The notes: a model not told the origin generated them from the sequence alone. A stretch of 64,000 nt of DNA from Paenibacillus profundus (GCF_021369635.1 NZ_JAJNBZ010000006.1:124001-188000), one strand, 5' to 3'. Positions 1 through 12,700 are shown, counted from the first letter of the stretch. A program made the numbers and translations.

Positions 1-3000
1 CGCCTTCTCCCCGATATGCAGCACCGAATCGAAGCGGAATTTGCTCATCTCGTTGTGGAAGGCTCCTTTTTTATACAGCACTTCCACCGCTTTGATCTCA
101 GGCAAACGCTGCTGCAATTCAAGGAAATATCCGCTGTCCAGCATCAGCTCGCTATGTTGCTTCATTTTACGCTGCACCAATCGGCTGAACTCCGACATTG
201 TGGTCTGATCGTCCACACCATTCAACACAACAGAGGAATGAAACGCCTCCCTGAACATGAAGCCGCAAATGTCTCCCATAAAAATGCAGCCGCCCGGCTT
301 CACTCTTCCGGCACTATGCTGCAGCACCGTATGCAGATAGGACAAATCAGGGAAATACTGCACCACCGAGTTCAAAATAATCATATCGACCTGTTCCAGG
401 TCGGGAAGCTCGTGAGCGTTGCATTTGTACAGTTCCACCCTGTCCCGGGCATCACCCAACACATGCAAATGACTGTCCACATATTCGATCGCCTTCTCGG
501 ATAAATCGGTGCCAATATAGGATTCGCAAAATGGGGCGACACGGAAAAGCAGAAGCCCGGTGCCGCAGCCAATTTCCAACACCCTCTTTGGCTTGTATTT
601 CAAAATCCTTTTAACCGTTTCATTCGTCCATTCTTCCATCTCAACCGCAGGTATGGGTTGGCCTGTAAAAGTGTCGTTCCAACCGACAATATGAAACGTT
701 TTATCGTCATGTTCATTCCCCTTGGTGTAGTAACTGTCAAAGACCGTTTCCCATCTGTCAACCATATCGTGTGTCATCTGCACCAATGGACCGATCGTAT
801 GCAGCCGGTTTTTTTGAGGGATCAGATAACAAGTGATTTTGGGATCTCCATGTTCGTTCCGGTCGACTACCGCTACGTTTTGGGAGACAAGTTCGTGCTC
901 CCCGACCACTCCCTCGATTTCTCCGAGCTCGATGCGGAAGCCGCGAATCTTCACTTGCTCATCCCGGCGTCCCAAATATTCGATCTCTCCCGCTGCCGTC
1001 CACCTGGCCAAGTCTCCAGAGCAGTACAGACGCCCGGACTGACTTCCCGCCCCTGCAAACGGATTCGCGATAAACCTTTCCTTGTTCAACTCCTCACGCT
1101 TCCAATAGCCGCGTGCCACTCCTCGTCCGCCAATGTACAGTTCACCCGCGACTCCAACGGGAACCGGCTGCTGGTGTTCGTCCAGAATGTACGCCTGCAG
1201 ATCCGGCAGCGGCATACCGATTACACTTCCCGATCTTGCTTCCAGATCAGCTATGGATAAGGGCCTGTAAGTGGCATGAACCGTTATTTCAGTGATGCCG
1301 TACATATTGATCAATTGGGGATGCCGGTCACCGTGAATGTCGAACCAAGGACGCAGCGACTGCAGTTCCAGCGCTTCGCCACCGAAAATAATGTATCGCA
1401 ATGACAGATCGGTGCTTCCTGCCATCCCCGGATGCTGTTCAATATGCATCAATTGCTTGAAGGCGGACGGCGTCTGATTGAGCACGGTAACCTGTTCCCG
1501 GACCAGGAGCCGGTAGAAGTCTTCAAACGAACGCGTGACGTCGAACGGCACGATAACGAGCCGGCCTCCATGCAGTAGAGCTCCCCATATTTCCCAGACT
1601 GAAAAATCAAAGGCGCACGAGTGATATAGTGTCCATACGTCTTGATCGTGAAATTCGAATAATCGTTGCGTCGAAATGAATAGGCGGCTCACGCTTCCAT
1701 GTTCAACGAGCACTCCCTTCGGAAGCCCGGTTGAACCCGACGTATAAATCATATAAGCCACATCGGTTTCACTTGTTTGAGTATTCAAATTCTCTGCTGA
1801 ATATTTGGCTATCTCCAGTTCCTCTGCCGTAACTTGAATCCGCGTACAGGACGCTTCGGAGAGCAGTTCGTGCGTATCGTCATCCACCAGCAGCAGCGAA
1901 CATCCAGAATCGCTTACCATCCAGCGAATTCTTTCTTCGGGATACGCCGGATCGATGGGAACATAGGCACAGCCGGCCTTAAGAACCGCCAATATACTTG
2001 CAATCAAATAGGGGGATCTGTTCATGCATAGACCGACAAATTGCCCATGTGACGCCCCTGATTGCCTCAAATGACAAGCAAGTCGGTTCGCATGATCATT
2101 AAGCTCGCTGTAGGTCCATATCTCGTCGTTCCATTTCAGCGCCGTATGTTCGGGAAATTGGGCGGCAATTCTTTCAAATTGCTGCTGTAAACATTCCGGA
2201 TCTTTTTCCTGAACTGCCATCCTGCCCGAACGCTGTATGATATCCGCCTGTTCGTCCTGTTGCAATAAGTTCAACAGGCCAATAGGCCGATCCGGGTATG
2301 TAAGTGCCGATCTTATGAATTCGATGAAGTGATTGGCAAAATTCCGCATCGTCTGCGGAACAAATAAATCTGCGTTATATTCAATGCGCCCGGTAATTGC
2401 CCCTTGCATCTCCGTCATGGACAGCAGCACATCCGATTTTGACGTGCGATTGTGCAATTTCAGCATTTCTGCTCGAACGTGCGGAAGCTGAATTTCAACA
2501 GCCGGGGTGTTTTGGAACACAAACATATTTCGAACTAATGGGATCGACCAGCCTTGGCGGTCCGGCTGCAATTCTTCGATTACCCGATCAAAAGGAAAAT
2601 CTTGATGATCATATGCTTCTGTCGCCGCTTTCACCACCTGATGCAGCAAGTCATGAAACGACATCTCCCCGCTTATATCCAAGCGCAGCGGCAATAAATT
2701 AACGAAATAGCCGATGACCCCTTCTATTTCGGTGTAATTGCGGTTGGCAATTGGTGTCCCTATCACCATGGTTTGTTCATGGGTATATCGGTACAGCAGA
2801 CCTCCAAACATGGTTAATAGCACCATGAACAAAGTCGTTTCTGTTTTTGCGCAAAAAGATTTGAGCAGTTGAACCCATTCATCAGGAAGGTCAAACAGCA
2901 CTTCTCCGCCTCGATTTCCGGCCGACTCTGTTATTTTTCTGTCTGGCAGCAAGGCAACGCTGGGGCATTGATTCAATTTCCCCTTCCAGTAGCTCAAATG

Positions 3001-3699
3001 CCCGTCCCACTTCCCTGAACTCAACTGCTCCGACTGCCAGTACGCGAAATCCCCATACTGTATCGGCAAAGGAGTCAAAACCGGAGCAGCACCAGCCAAA
3101 TACGATGTGTAGCATGTCATCCATTCCTTCACCAACAAGCCCATGGACCATCCGTCCGAAATGATGTGGTGCATGCATAGCATTAAAATATGCTCTTGGT
3201 CCTTCAGCCGGATGAACCGGGCACGCAATAACGGCTCGCGTTCCAAATCAAACGGCTCCGAGATCGCACGTTGAATGAGGACGTTCGCAGCTTCTTCAGC
3301 TTCATGAGCCTGTAATCCACTTACGTCTTCCACTGGCAGATCGAGCGAAAAGCGCTCCATTCGCTTGATCTGTGGACTGCCATTCACATTGGTGAAGTTG
3401 ATGCGCAGCGATTCATGCCGGTCGATGATGAATTGAAATGAGCTGCGTGCCGCCTGCAAATCAACCGTTCCTGTTAGCCGCACGGCAAAATACATGTTGT
3501 ACGCAGACTTGTCTGCCAGCAGCTGGTCCAAAAACCATAGTCTTCTCTGAGCCGGGGACAGCAACAATCCGTCCTCTTCTTTTCTGGGGGAAATCCACTG
3601 TTTTTTTCGATTGGTTCCTTGCTTCCATTGCTCCAAAAGCAAACGCTGCTTGTCCGATAAATGTGAACGTCGTGTTTCCAATTCGTTTTTTTTCGACAT
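1..3699 (-). CDS. NRPS module C-A-nMT, partial (threonine, N-methylating)
   Basis: Non-ribosomal peptide synthetase, open from an ATG at 3699 to the left edge (1233 codons, no stop), so the C-terminus is missing. A condensation domain (about residues 50-480) has the catalytic motif HHIISDG. An adenylation domain follows (about 500-930) with YTSGSTGLPKG. I read the specificity residues by alignment to GrsA as D-F-W-N-I-G-M-V-H, the published threonine code. After the core GFRIELGEIEG an N-methyltransferase is inserted, with the SAM motif VLEIGCGTG near residue 1040. The module should therefore add N-methyl-threonine. It lies 27 bp downstream of the KS-AT-ACP polyketide synthase and accepts its product. 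The first 50 residues are charged and may serve as a docking segment. Its carrier domain and whatever follows lie outside the window. Confidence 0.93.
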   Translation of the reverse strand, partial: MSKKNELETRRSHLSDKQRLLLEQWKQGTNRKKQWISPRKEEDGLLLSPAQRRLWFLDQLLADKSAYNMYFAVRLTGTVDLQAARSSFQFIIDRHESLRINFTNVNGSPQIKRMERFSLDLPVEDVSGLQAHEAEEAANVLIQRAISEPFDLEREPLLRARFIRLKDQEHILMLCMHHIISDGWSMGLLVKEWMTCYTSYLAGAAPVLTPLPIQYGDFAYWQSEQLSSGKWDGHLSYWKGKLNQCPSVALLPDRKITESAGNRGGEVLFDLPDEWVQLLKSFCAKTETTLFMVLLTMFGGLLYRYTHEQTMVIGTPIANRNYTEIEGVIGYFVNLLPLRLDISGEMSFHDLLHQVVKAATEAYDHQDFPFDRVIEELQPDRQGWSIPLVRNMFVFQNTPAVEIQLPHVRAEMLKLHNRTSKSDVLLSMTEMQGAITGRIEYNADLFVPQTMRNFANHFIEFIRSALTYPDRPIGLLNLLQQDEQADIIQRSGRMAVQEKDPECLQQQFERIAAQFPEHTALKWNDEIWTYSELNDHANRLACHLRQSGASHGQFVGLCMNRSPYLIASILAVLKAGCAYVPIDPAYPEERIRWMVSDSGCSLLLVDDDTHELLSEASCTRIQVTAEELEIAKYSAENLNTQTSETDVAYMIYTSGSTGLPKGVLVEHGSVSRLFISTQRLFEFHDQDVWTLYHSCAFDFSVWEIWGALLHGGRLVIVPFDVTRSFEDFYRLLVREQVTVLNQTPSAFKQLMHIEQHPGMAGSTDLSLRYIIFGGEALELQSLRPWFDIHGDRHPQLINMYGITEITVHATYRPLSIADLEARSGSVIGMPLPDLQAYILDEHQQPVPVGVAGELYIGGRGVARGYWKREELNKERFIANPFAGAGSQSGRLYCSGDLARWTAAGEIEYLGRRDEQVKIRGFRIELGEIEGVVGEHELVSQNVAVVDRNEHGDPKITCYLIPQKNRLHTIGPLVQMTHDMVDRWETVFDSYYTKGNEHDDKTFHIVGWNDTFTGQPIPAVEMEEWTNETVKRILKYKPKRVLEIGCGTGLLLFRVAPFCESYIGTDLSEKAIEYVDSHLHVLGDARDRVELYKCNAHELPDLEQVDMIILNSVVQYFPDLSYLHTVLQHSAGRVKPGGCIFMGDICGFMFREAFHSSVVLNGVDDQTTMSEFSRLVQRKMKQHSELMLDSGYFLELQQRLPEIKAVEVLYKKGAFHNEMSKFRFDSVLHIGEKA

Positions 3700-3726
3700 A
3701 GATACCCACCGTTCCGCCGAATTTTG

Positions 3727-6711
3727 TTAATGGAAGTTGCTTTCCAAATGCTCAATCATTTGCATCTCTATTTGCTCCGCAATCCCCTCAATGGTCGGGT
3801 AATTGAAAATCCGGTCGAACTGAATTTCAATTTCTGGGATCAGATTCCGCAGCCTGGAAATGAGTTGTGTCGCCAGCAAAGAATGGCCTCCCAATTCGAA
3901 AAAGTCATCCTTGATGCCGATTGGTCGAATCCCTAGAACCTGCTCCCATATGTCCACCAGATTTCCCTGCAAGCCATCAGCAGGTGGAACATATGCTGTC
4001 GACAGATGCGCCCTGTCCGCTGATGACCGCACAACTTCCGAATCGCCTGCCGCAGTGGCAAGCCCTTGTTCTTCAACCCATTCGCTGTCCTGCTTGCCGT
4101 CTATCCAGCACCGTCTTCCCTCAAACGGATACGTTGGCAGCGATACACGTCCAGGCAGCGCAGGATGAAGCTTCTCCCATTGGATATCCGCCCCGGATAA
4201 CCAGCATGCAGACAAGCCCTTCAACAAGGCAGAAACATCGGACTCGTCTTCTTTGCCGTGCCTCATCATGTTGAGCACATTTCCCTTGAGCGATTCGATG
4301 CCATGCTGGTGAACAAGCTGGGTCAACGCTTTTCCGGGCCCCACCTCCAGCCACATCAGATTTCCGCTCTGCCGCAATGTTTCGATTCCTGCGCTGAAGT
4401 TGACGGTCTCTCTGATATGATCGCTCCAATAACGAGGGTTCTTCACTTGCGCTTCTGTCATGTAATCTCCAGTTACATTGGATATGTAAGGAATGTGGGG
4501 AGCATGCAGCTTGTACTTCTGCATCACCTGCTCGAATGGCCCCAAGACGGGTGCCATTAGCGGACTGTGAAACGCATGCGATACAGGCAGAAGCTTATGC
4601 CCGATTCCGGCCGTCTCCAATCGCGCCGCCAATCGGAGAATCGCTTCGCCGTCACCGGCGACCGTACAGGAACCGGGATTGTTAACGGCAGACAGATGAA
4701 TGCCTTCATCCGTGAAGCCCCCGATCTCTCCGAAAGGGGCCGAGACAGCCAACATGGCTCCACCGGGGCTCTGCTGCATGAGCTCTCCTCTCTTCACGAT
4801 AATTGCCAAAGCATCCTCCAGCGATATAACGCCTGCGATGCATGCGGCGACATATTCGCCGAGGCTGTGGCCGATCATCGCATGCGGCTCCAGACCCCAG
4901 TCCATTAAGCAGCGGGCAAGCGCATATTCTACAACAAAGAGAAGCGGCTGAGCGATGGCGGTCTGATCCAGCAACGCTGCATTGGCTCCGCCCTCCGGCG
5001 CTCCGAACAGAATAGGCGCCAAGTCCGTGCGGAGATGTTTATTCAGTTCGGCAAAGCACTTGTCCGCCCAGCGGCGGAACAAGGGGATGTGTTCATATAA
5101 CCCGGCCGCCATGTTGATGTACTGGCTTCCTTGACCAGGGAACATAAATATAATCTTCGCCTTGCCTTTATCCGTTTTGTTCTTTCCAATTAATTTCAGT
5201 CCGCCGTCAACGCCGGATAACGCAGCATAGCGGTACGGAAATGCTTGTCTGCCGACTTGAAGCGTATACGCGACATCCTCCATTGCCAATTCCGGATGCA
5301 GTTGCAGGTGCCGGTGCAAAGCCGCGGCCATCGAATCGAGCGCCGTATCCGTGCGCGCAGACAACAGGAGCACCTGCTCCATCCGTGATCCCGCCTTCGG
5401 CGATGTTGGCGCCTCCTCCAAGATGAGATGCGCATTTGTGCCGCCGATCCCGAATGAGCTTACCCCGGCGCGACGGGGGTGAGCCGCTGCGGCCCAGTCC
5501 GTCAAAGCTGTGTTGACATAAAAAGGACTCTCCTTAAAATCGATGGCCGGATTGGGCCTATGATAATGCAGGCTCGGGGGAATCTGCTTGTTATACAGCA
5601 TCAACACCGACTTGATCAGCCCCGCAATGCCCGAGGCCGCGTTCAGATGGCCGATATTCGTCTTGACGGAGCCAATCGCGCAGTATTGCTTGTCGCCGGT
5701 ATCTCCGAATGCTTCCTGCAGTGCCGCAATCTCGATGGGATCGCCCAATACCGTCCCTGTTCCGTGCGCCTCGATGTAACCGATCGTCCGCGGGTCTGCT
5801 TCCGCCATCATCATTGCTTCCGTTACGACGCGCCGCTGACCTTCAACGCTTGGGGCGGTATAACCCACCTTGGACGAACCGTCATTGTTAGCGGCGCTGC
5901 CTTTTATCAGGGCATAGATATGATCGCGATGTTCCAGGGCGTCCTCCAGACGCTTCAGCGCCACGATTCCCGCTCCGCTGCCGAATATCGTCCCTTTAGC
6001 TTCTGCGTCGAACGCTCTGCAGTGCCCGTCAGGGGAGAAAATCCCCCCTTCTTGGTACATATAGCCTTCCAATGCCGGAATACGCAGCGAGGCGCCGCCT
6101 GCCAAGGCCAGATCCGACTGGTACATCAGCAAGCTTTGACAGGCATAGTGAACGGCAACCAGCGAAGTGGAGCAAGCGGTCTGAAGAGTGACGCTTGTCC
6201 CGCGTAAATTCAGCTTGTAAGAGATTCTCGTGCTTAAATAATCGTTGCTGTTGGTCTGCAGCACCATTTGCAGCTCTTCCTCAGAAAAATCGTCCTTGCG
6301 TGATAAAATTTCATTCACTAAATAATTGTTAAACCCGCATCCGGCAAACAAGCTGATCAGTCCTTCATATGAATCAGCTACGTATCCCGCATCCTCAAGC
6401 GCTTCCCATGCACACATCAACAGCAGGCGGTGCTGCGGATCCAGCATGTCTGCCTCCCGCTTGCTCATTCCAAAAAAAGGGTAATCAAACTTGTCGATAT
6501 CGGTTAATACAGGGGCAGCTTTCACATAATTCGGAGCGTGAAGCTTATCCTCCCTTACGCCAGCCTCCCGCAGCATATCGTCAGTGAAAAAAGTGATCGA
6601 TTCTTGGCCGTGCTTCAGGTTGTCCCAAAACTGCCCCACATGGCCGGCCCCGGGAAACCTCCCGCTCATCCCGATAATGGCAATCGTGTTCTCCGTTTCG
6701 CTCACCGTCAC
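3727..6711 (-). CDS. Type I polyketide synthase module KS-AT-ACP
   Basis: 994-residue modular polyketide synthase. The ketosynthase (about 8-430) has TACSTS with catalytic Cys180, the histidine motifs EAHGTGTVLGDP and KTNIGHLNAASG. The acyltransferase (about 530-830) has FPGQGSQ, GHSLGE and an AFH motif typical of malonyl-CoA selectivity. A carrier domain near 905-980 has the attachment serine in LGGHSLL. There is no ketoreductase, dehydratase or enoylreductase, so it should add an unreduced C2 unit (beta-keto). The GTG start at 6711 overlaps the TGA of the upstream NRPS (GTGA), which indicates translational coupling. The next NRPS starts 27 bp after its stop. Confidence 0.93.
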   Translation of the reverse strand: MTVSETENTIAIIGMSGRFPGAGHVGQFWDNLKHGQESITFFTDDMLREAGVREDKLHAPNYVKAAPVLTDIDKFDYPFFGMSKREADMLDPQHRLLLMCAWEALEDAGYVADSYEGLISLFAGCGFNNYLVNEILSRKDDFSEEELQMVLQTNSNDYLSTRISYKLNLRGTSVTLQTACSTSLVAVHYACQSLLMYQSDLALAGGASLRIPALEGYMYQEGGIFSPDGHCRAFDAEAKGTIFGSGAGIVALKRLEDALEHRDHIYALIKGSAANNDGSSKVGYTAPSVEGQRRVVTEAMMMAEADPRTIGYIEAHGTGTVLGDPIEIAALQEAFGDTGDKQYCAIGSVKTNIGHLNAASGIAGLIKSVLMLYNKQIPPSLHYHRPNPAIDFKESPFYVNTALTDWAAAAHPRRAGVSSFGIGGTNAHLILEEAPTSPKAGSRMEQVLLLSARTDTALDSMAAALHRHLQLHPELAMEDVAYTLQVGRQAFPYRYAALSGVDGGLKLIGKNKTDKGKAKIIFMFPGQGSQYINMAAGLYEHIPLFRRWADKCFAELNKHLRTDLAPILFGAPEGGANAALLDQTAIAQPLLFVVEYALARCLMDWGLEPHAMIGHSLGEYVAACIAGVISLEDALAIIVKRGELMQQSPGGAMLAVSAPFGEIGGFTDEGIHLSAVNNPGSCTVAGDGEAILRLAARLETAGIGHKLLPVSHAFHSPLMAPVLGPFEQVMQKYKLHAPHIPYISNVTGDYMTEAQVKNPRYWSDHIRETVNFSAGIETLRQSGNLMWLEVGPGKALTQLVHQHGIESLKGNVLNMMRHGKEDESDVSALLKGLSACWLSGADIQWEKLHPALPGRVSLPTYPFEGRRCWIDGKQDSEWVEEQGLATAAGDSEVVRSSADRAHLSTAYVPPADGLQGNLVDIWEQVLGIRPIGIKDDFFELGGHSLLATQLISRLRNLIPEIEIQFDRIFNYPTIEGIAEQIEMQMIEHLESNFH

Positions 6712-9700
6712 TTTCGCTCACCCTTTCGCCGTGATTTTTGTGCCTGCTGTGCCGCCCGCTGCTTGCTTTTCCTGTGTGCGGTTGTATGACGCTCCTCCTC
6801 CGCTTCGCCGCTTCCCTCCAAATAACGGGCCAACAAGTAAATCGTCGGATACTTAAACAAATCGACAACATGGATTTGACGCTGTAAAGCTTCTTCAAGA
6901 TGCTGTTGGACGCGAATTAACAATAGTGAATGTCCGCCTGCTTCGAAAAAGTTATCGTGAATCCCTACTTCTTTTACATTCAAATGGTGTTGCCACACCT
7001 CCGCAAGCTTCTGCTGCAGCGCCGTTTCCGGCATGGCAGTTGCTTGCTGCTCATCTCTGTAGTTGAACGCATCCGGTTCCGGCAACCTTTCAACATCTAT
7101 TTTCCCGTTGCGGGTCAGCGGAATTTGTGCCAATTCCATATATACCGCAGGCAGCATGTAATCCGGCAACTTTTCTCTCAGGTGCAGCTGCAGACCGGAA
7201 GGATGAAACGGTTGTTGGGCCGGCACCACATACGCGATAATCCGGTTGTCCTGATGGACTTGGCACAGCATGAAGCAATCGGTTACAGATGGATGCTGCA
7301 ATATGACCTGCTGAATTTCACGCAGTTGAATCCGATATCCGCGAACCTTGACGATATCTCCTTGTCTGGCGATGAATTCAACGTTGCCGTCCGGCATATA
7401 CCTGCCTAGGTCACTCGTTCTGTATATATAATCGTCTTCTGCAGAGGTATAAGGATTTTGCACAAAAGAGGATGGATTGCCGTCCGCGTCCGCTGCTGTA
7501 AGATAGCCAGAAGCCAAATAAGGCGAGCGGATGCATATTTCTCCTGTTTCCCCAATCCCCTTCTGCCTAAGCTCGGAGTCCATTACGAGAAGCTGTGCTC
7601 CTTCTCTTCCTTTCCCAATCGGGATAAATGGCCCCAGAGGCGCTGGTATGGCATATATCCCCATAATTTGCGGCGTTTCCGTCGCTCCGTAACAATTAAA
7701 ACAGCGGATTCGCGGTGCGATAGCACGCATATTTTCAATGTGGGATGGCACCAACACATCCCCGCCAAACAAGGCGTACCGCCAATCGCCGAGCACACAT
7801 CCGTTCCGTTCATGCCCGCTCCATCCTGCTATGACCATGCCCATCGCCGGCGTTAAATGCGAGACGGTAATCTTGTGGCGTGCCATCCATTGGTTAATAT
7901 AGCTGGGAATGACCAGCTTGCTTCCATCTGGAATACAGACCGCGGCTCCGATGGACAAAGGAACGAAAATATCCCTTAATAATGGATCGTGTCCCAGACC
8001 GGAAAACATGCTGAATCGGTCCTGCGAATCAAGCCGAAATTCATTCACATACCAGCGAATAAAATTCGAGAGCGGTTCATGCGTGCATGGAATTCCTTTC
8101 GGAACGGCCGTCGTGCCCGAAGTGAACAAAATATAAGCTGTGTCGTGCAGGGAGATGCCGATCTGTGCCAGCTTCTCTGAAGATGAATAATTCGTATTCG
8201 TACAACCGGCAGTGCCATCGTAATGCATAGTAAAAGAAACCAGATTCGTTAAATCATCGTATAGGCTGGTTGGCTGCGCGTTCCCGGTGTCGAGGAATAC
8301 AATACCATTCGCCGAAGAAACCTTGATCATCTCTGCCAAACGCCCGGATGGATGCGCCGGATCCAATACAATAAATACGGACCCGCTCTTAAGCACGGCC
8401 AGCAAGGCGACGATCAAGGAGACGCTTCGTTCCCCGCATACGGCAATAACCCCGCGTTTTTCTTGCGTATGCTGAATCAAGTTCGAAGCCAGTTCATCGC
8501 TTAATCGATCCAGATCGCGGTACGTATATACGGCTTCGTCCCGGTCAATTACGGCGGCGGCCTCCGGACATCGTTCCGCCATGTCCGCAAACAAGACATG
8601 AATCGGTTTTAATAGATCGTCGTCTGCATGTTTTAACCGCAGGGCCGGATCGGGCAGAAGCGCATTGGAATTCTCTGTTAGGAGTGAATATTGCTCGATG
8701 GACCGTTCCGGATTTTCTACGACTTGATGGCATAGGCATTGGAATTGAGCCAGCATTTCCGCGGCCCTTTCCTCCCGGAACAGATCGGCTGCATACACCA
8801 TTTCCAAATGAATGCCATCCGCATTCTCCTGCGCATATAGAGTTATATCGCATTTGGAATCATGCTCGTCCATGTCTACGATCTGCACTGTCAATCCGCT
8901 GAACTCTGCCGTAACCGGCGGGATATTGAGCATGTTGAACATGACCTGGAACATGGATGAACGGCTGAGATCGCGGTCCGGCCGCAACGTTTCCACAAGC
9001 TTCTCAAAAGGCATGTCCTGATGCGCGTACGCGCCTATGGCCGTTTCACGAATCTGCATCAGCAAGCGGGTAAAGTCGGGCTCGCCGGATAGATCGGTAC
9101 GCAGGAGCAGCGTATTGACAAACAGCCCCACGACTTTGTCCAGATTCTGCTGATTTCGACCCGCAATTGGCACGCCGACCGCAATATCGGACGCTCCGCT
9201 CAAGCGATATAACAGCAGATTGAAAATGGCGATTAACGTCATAAACAGCGTACAGTTGTGCCGCTGTCCCAGTGCCATTAACGGTTCGCTCAACGCCTGC
9301 GGGAGCTGCAAGCAAATACGCTTGCCGCGATAGCTTTGCACTGGCGATCTTGGATAATCGGACGGCAGAGTTAACGGCGGGATTGGTTTACGCAGCATCC
9401 CTGTCCAATATCGAAGCTGCTGCTGGTACGAATCGCTGTCCAACCAGCTTTGTTCCCAAAGTGCGTAATCGGAATACGCCAGCGGCGGATATGGCAGCTC
9501 CACACGCTTCTTCTCAACCTGGCCTGCGTATAACTGCCGCAGTTCGTTCATGATGATGCCCATGGACCAGCCGTCCGTCATGATGTGATGCAGAACCATC
9601 ACCAAGTAATGGCGGTTGTCACCGGTATGCAGCAGCGTAATTCGATATAAGTCGTTCGAGAAATAAATCGGGCGGCAGCATTCCGCATGCATCCATTGCC

Positions 9701-12700
9701 ATGCGTCTTCCTCCGTGCAATCCTTAACCTCTAGCTGGAACGTCACATCAGCTCTGATGGCAGCAACGGGACTTCCGTTCTCCAAATGAATAGAGGCCCG
9801 GAGGGAATCGTGTCTGCGAATAATTTCCTGTAAAGACAGCTGCAGCGCGTCCATATCCACAGGTCCTTCCAGTGACAAGACGCCCGGAATCAAATAAGCG
9901 GTCTGGGCTTCGTCAAGCTTTTGCAGGAACCACATTCTCTGCTGCGCGCTCGTTAAAGGAACACGATAGTCACCGGTGCGATTCAAGGGGATGATTTCTT
10001 GCTGGGCCGCGCCGGTTCCCGCATCCTCCTGCAACAGTCGGATCTCATGCGCCATCTCACGCAGCATCGGCTTGGCAAAAACGGTGTGAATCGGCAATTC
10101 AATCGAAAACACGTCGTGAATGTTGGATATGAGCTGGGTCGCCAGTAATGAGTGCCCGCCGGCTTCGAAAAATTGATCGTCAACCCGCACCTGTTTTTTG
10201 GCCAACAGACGTTTCCACATTTCCATCAATATTTCTTCGACAAAATTGTTGCTATAGCTTCTCTCTTCCACAGCATCGTGCGCATGGTGTTCCAGAGAAG
10301 CCTGCAATGCTTTGCGGTCCACTTTTCCATTGGGCGTCAAAGGCATGTTGCCGATGACAATAAATCGGGAAGGGATATAATGGCCCGGCATCCGTTCTTT
10401 CAAAAAGTTCCTTACACCCGTTTCATCCCACAAAACGTGTGGTTGCAGGACAATAAAAGCGGCAAGCGCCGCATGCTCGGGCAAGGCCCCCGTGACAAGG
10501 ACGGCATTGCCCGCAATTCCCGCGTGCTCCGACAAATGATGCTCGATTTCACCCAGGTGAATCCGGACCCCTCTGATCTTGACCTGATCGTCTTTTCTGC
10601 CTACAAACTGCAGGCTTCCGTCAGACAGGCATCTGACCAAATCCCCTGTTTTGTACAAACGCTTTGCCTGAGGCTGTTCCGCGTCTGGATAAGCAATGAA
10701 TTTCGCTTCCGTCATTTCCGCATTATTGTAGTACCCCCGGGCTAGGCCCACACCCCCGACATGGAGTTCTCCTATGGCGCCCGGGAGAGGATGCTGCAAG
10801 TACTCGTTGAACACGTGTATCTCTACATTGGGAATCGCTTCCCCCAGATCAATGACAGACTCCTGAGCGAAGCACTCCTTTACGGTAACCCAGACGGTAG
10901 CTTCCGAAGGTCCATAAGCGTTGAAAAATCGGCGGCCGGGAGCCCATCGTGCCACGATCTCTCTGGTGCACGCTTCACCGGCTGAAATGACGACTTGCAA
11001 ATCCGGCAGGTTCACATCCGGTATAAGGGAAAGGACAGACGGCGGGAGCACCGCATGTGAGATCCGTTGTTCCTTCATCCATCGCACCATCGGTTTGCCG
11101 GGCAGCAGCGTTTCTGCAGCAGCCATACACAGCGTCCCCCCACTGCGGAAAGCCATGACGATTTCGAAAATCCACGCATCGAAGCTGAACGAAGCGAATT
11201 GAAGTATTTTACTTGTGTCATTTAAGTCAAAGTATCTTCTCTGCGCCTCGGCCATGTTCCAGATGCCACGGTGTTCGACAAGCACAGCCTTCGGTTTGCC
11301 TGTGGAGCCTGAAGTGAAAATGACATAAGCCAGATCGTGAATGCCGATGTTTTCCTTTACAGGCTGCACACTTTGACAAGCGATTTCTTCTTCGTTCAGG
11401 TCTAGCAACACGAGTTCGACTCTATCCCCGAACGAATGGGGATCCACTGTCGAGGCGCTGATAATCGCCGCCATGTTGACCAGCTCCACCATATACGCTT
11501 TGCGCTGCGGCGGATAGGCGGGATCAATGGGAATGAAGACCGCACCTAGCTTTAATACGGCGAACACCGCCGCAACCATATCAGGAGAACGCTCCAAGCA
11601 GACCCCTGCAAAATCTCCTTTTTTCACGCCTCTTCGGGCTAACAACCGAGCAATTTGGTTGGCTCTTTGATCCAATTGACGATAGCTTACCGTTTCGTGC
11701 AGAAAAGTAATGGCGGCCGCTTCCGGTCGGTACTCTCCTTGATATTCAAGCAGATGATGCAGACAAATATGCGGTTCTGCCGCCGTTGGCAGCACGTGCT
11801 GTTCCTTCTGTCCATATGGGGTTTGATAGAACCTCAAATTTCCAATCCGTTCCTGCGGATTCCGTACAATGTGCTCCAACAAATCCGTAAACAGCCGAGC
11901 CATCGTTGCCATAAAGCTGTCGCTAAACAGCTTCGACCTGTACATAAAAGAACCGTGAATGAATGTTTCCGTCTCTTCCATCATAAGAACGAGCTCGAAC
12001 TGAGTATCCGCCGTCTCAAGCGGAACAGGCTGCAGAATCATGGATCCCAGCTCTACCCGATCTTGATCGTTGCTGATGAACAGCGGGGATCGACGCCCCT
12101 CCGAGCTCTGTGCTCGCTCCATGACAAAGGCAACCTGAAAAATAGGTGAAACCCTTGCATCGCGCTCTGGCTGCAATCGTTCAACAACCAGAGGAAATGG
12201 ATAGTCCTGGTGCTCCATGGATTCGAGCACCTTCCGTTTGACCTCATCCGATAATTGCTGAAATGAGAGATCCCCTGAGCACTCGAGACGTATGGCAACG
12301 GTATTCACAAAATAGCCGAATATGCGTTCCAACCCGGCTTCGCTCCTGCCGGAAGCAAACGTGCCGATCACGAGTTCTTCCTGCTCCGTGTACCGATACA
12401 GGAGTGCGGCGAAAGAGGCCAGCAGCAACGAATTTAACGTAATGCCGAGCTTTCTGCTTAATTGAATGATTTCCTGCGACAAGGATTCGCTGAATCTGAA
12501 GGTGCAGCTGCTTCCCCGATTGCCTTCTATCATCGCCCCGGGGTTGTCCGCAATAAGCGAACAGACAGGCAGCGGGCCCGCCAACGTTTTTTTCCAATAT
12601 AACCAGTCATGCTCTGCACGAGCGCTTTTCAAATAACGGTCCTGCCATTCCACAAACGCACTATAGCTTCTCTCTTCGATATATGGGTGTCCCTCCGAGA

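Noticed and set aside
5479-6207. Long plus-strand ORF (242 codons) and others like it within the NRPS/PKS region, for example 10152-10745 and 658-1260
   Set aside because: They lie fully antisense to domains with intact catalytic motifs, have no ribosome sites and code for low-complexity sequences without domains.
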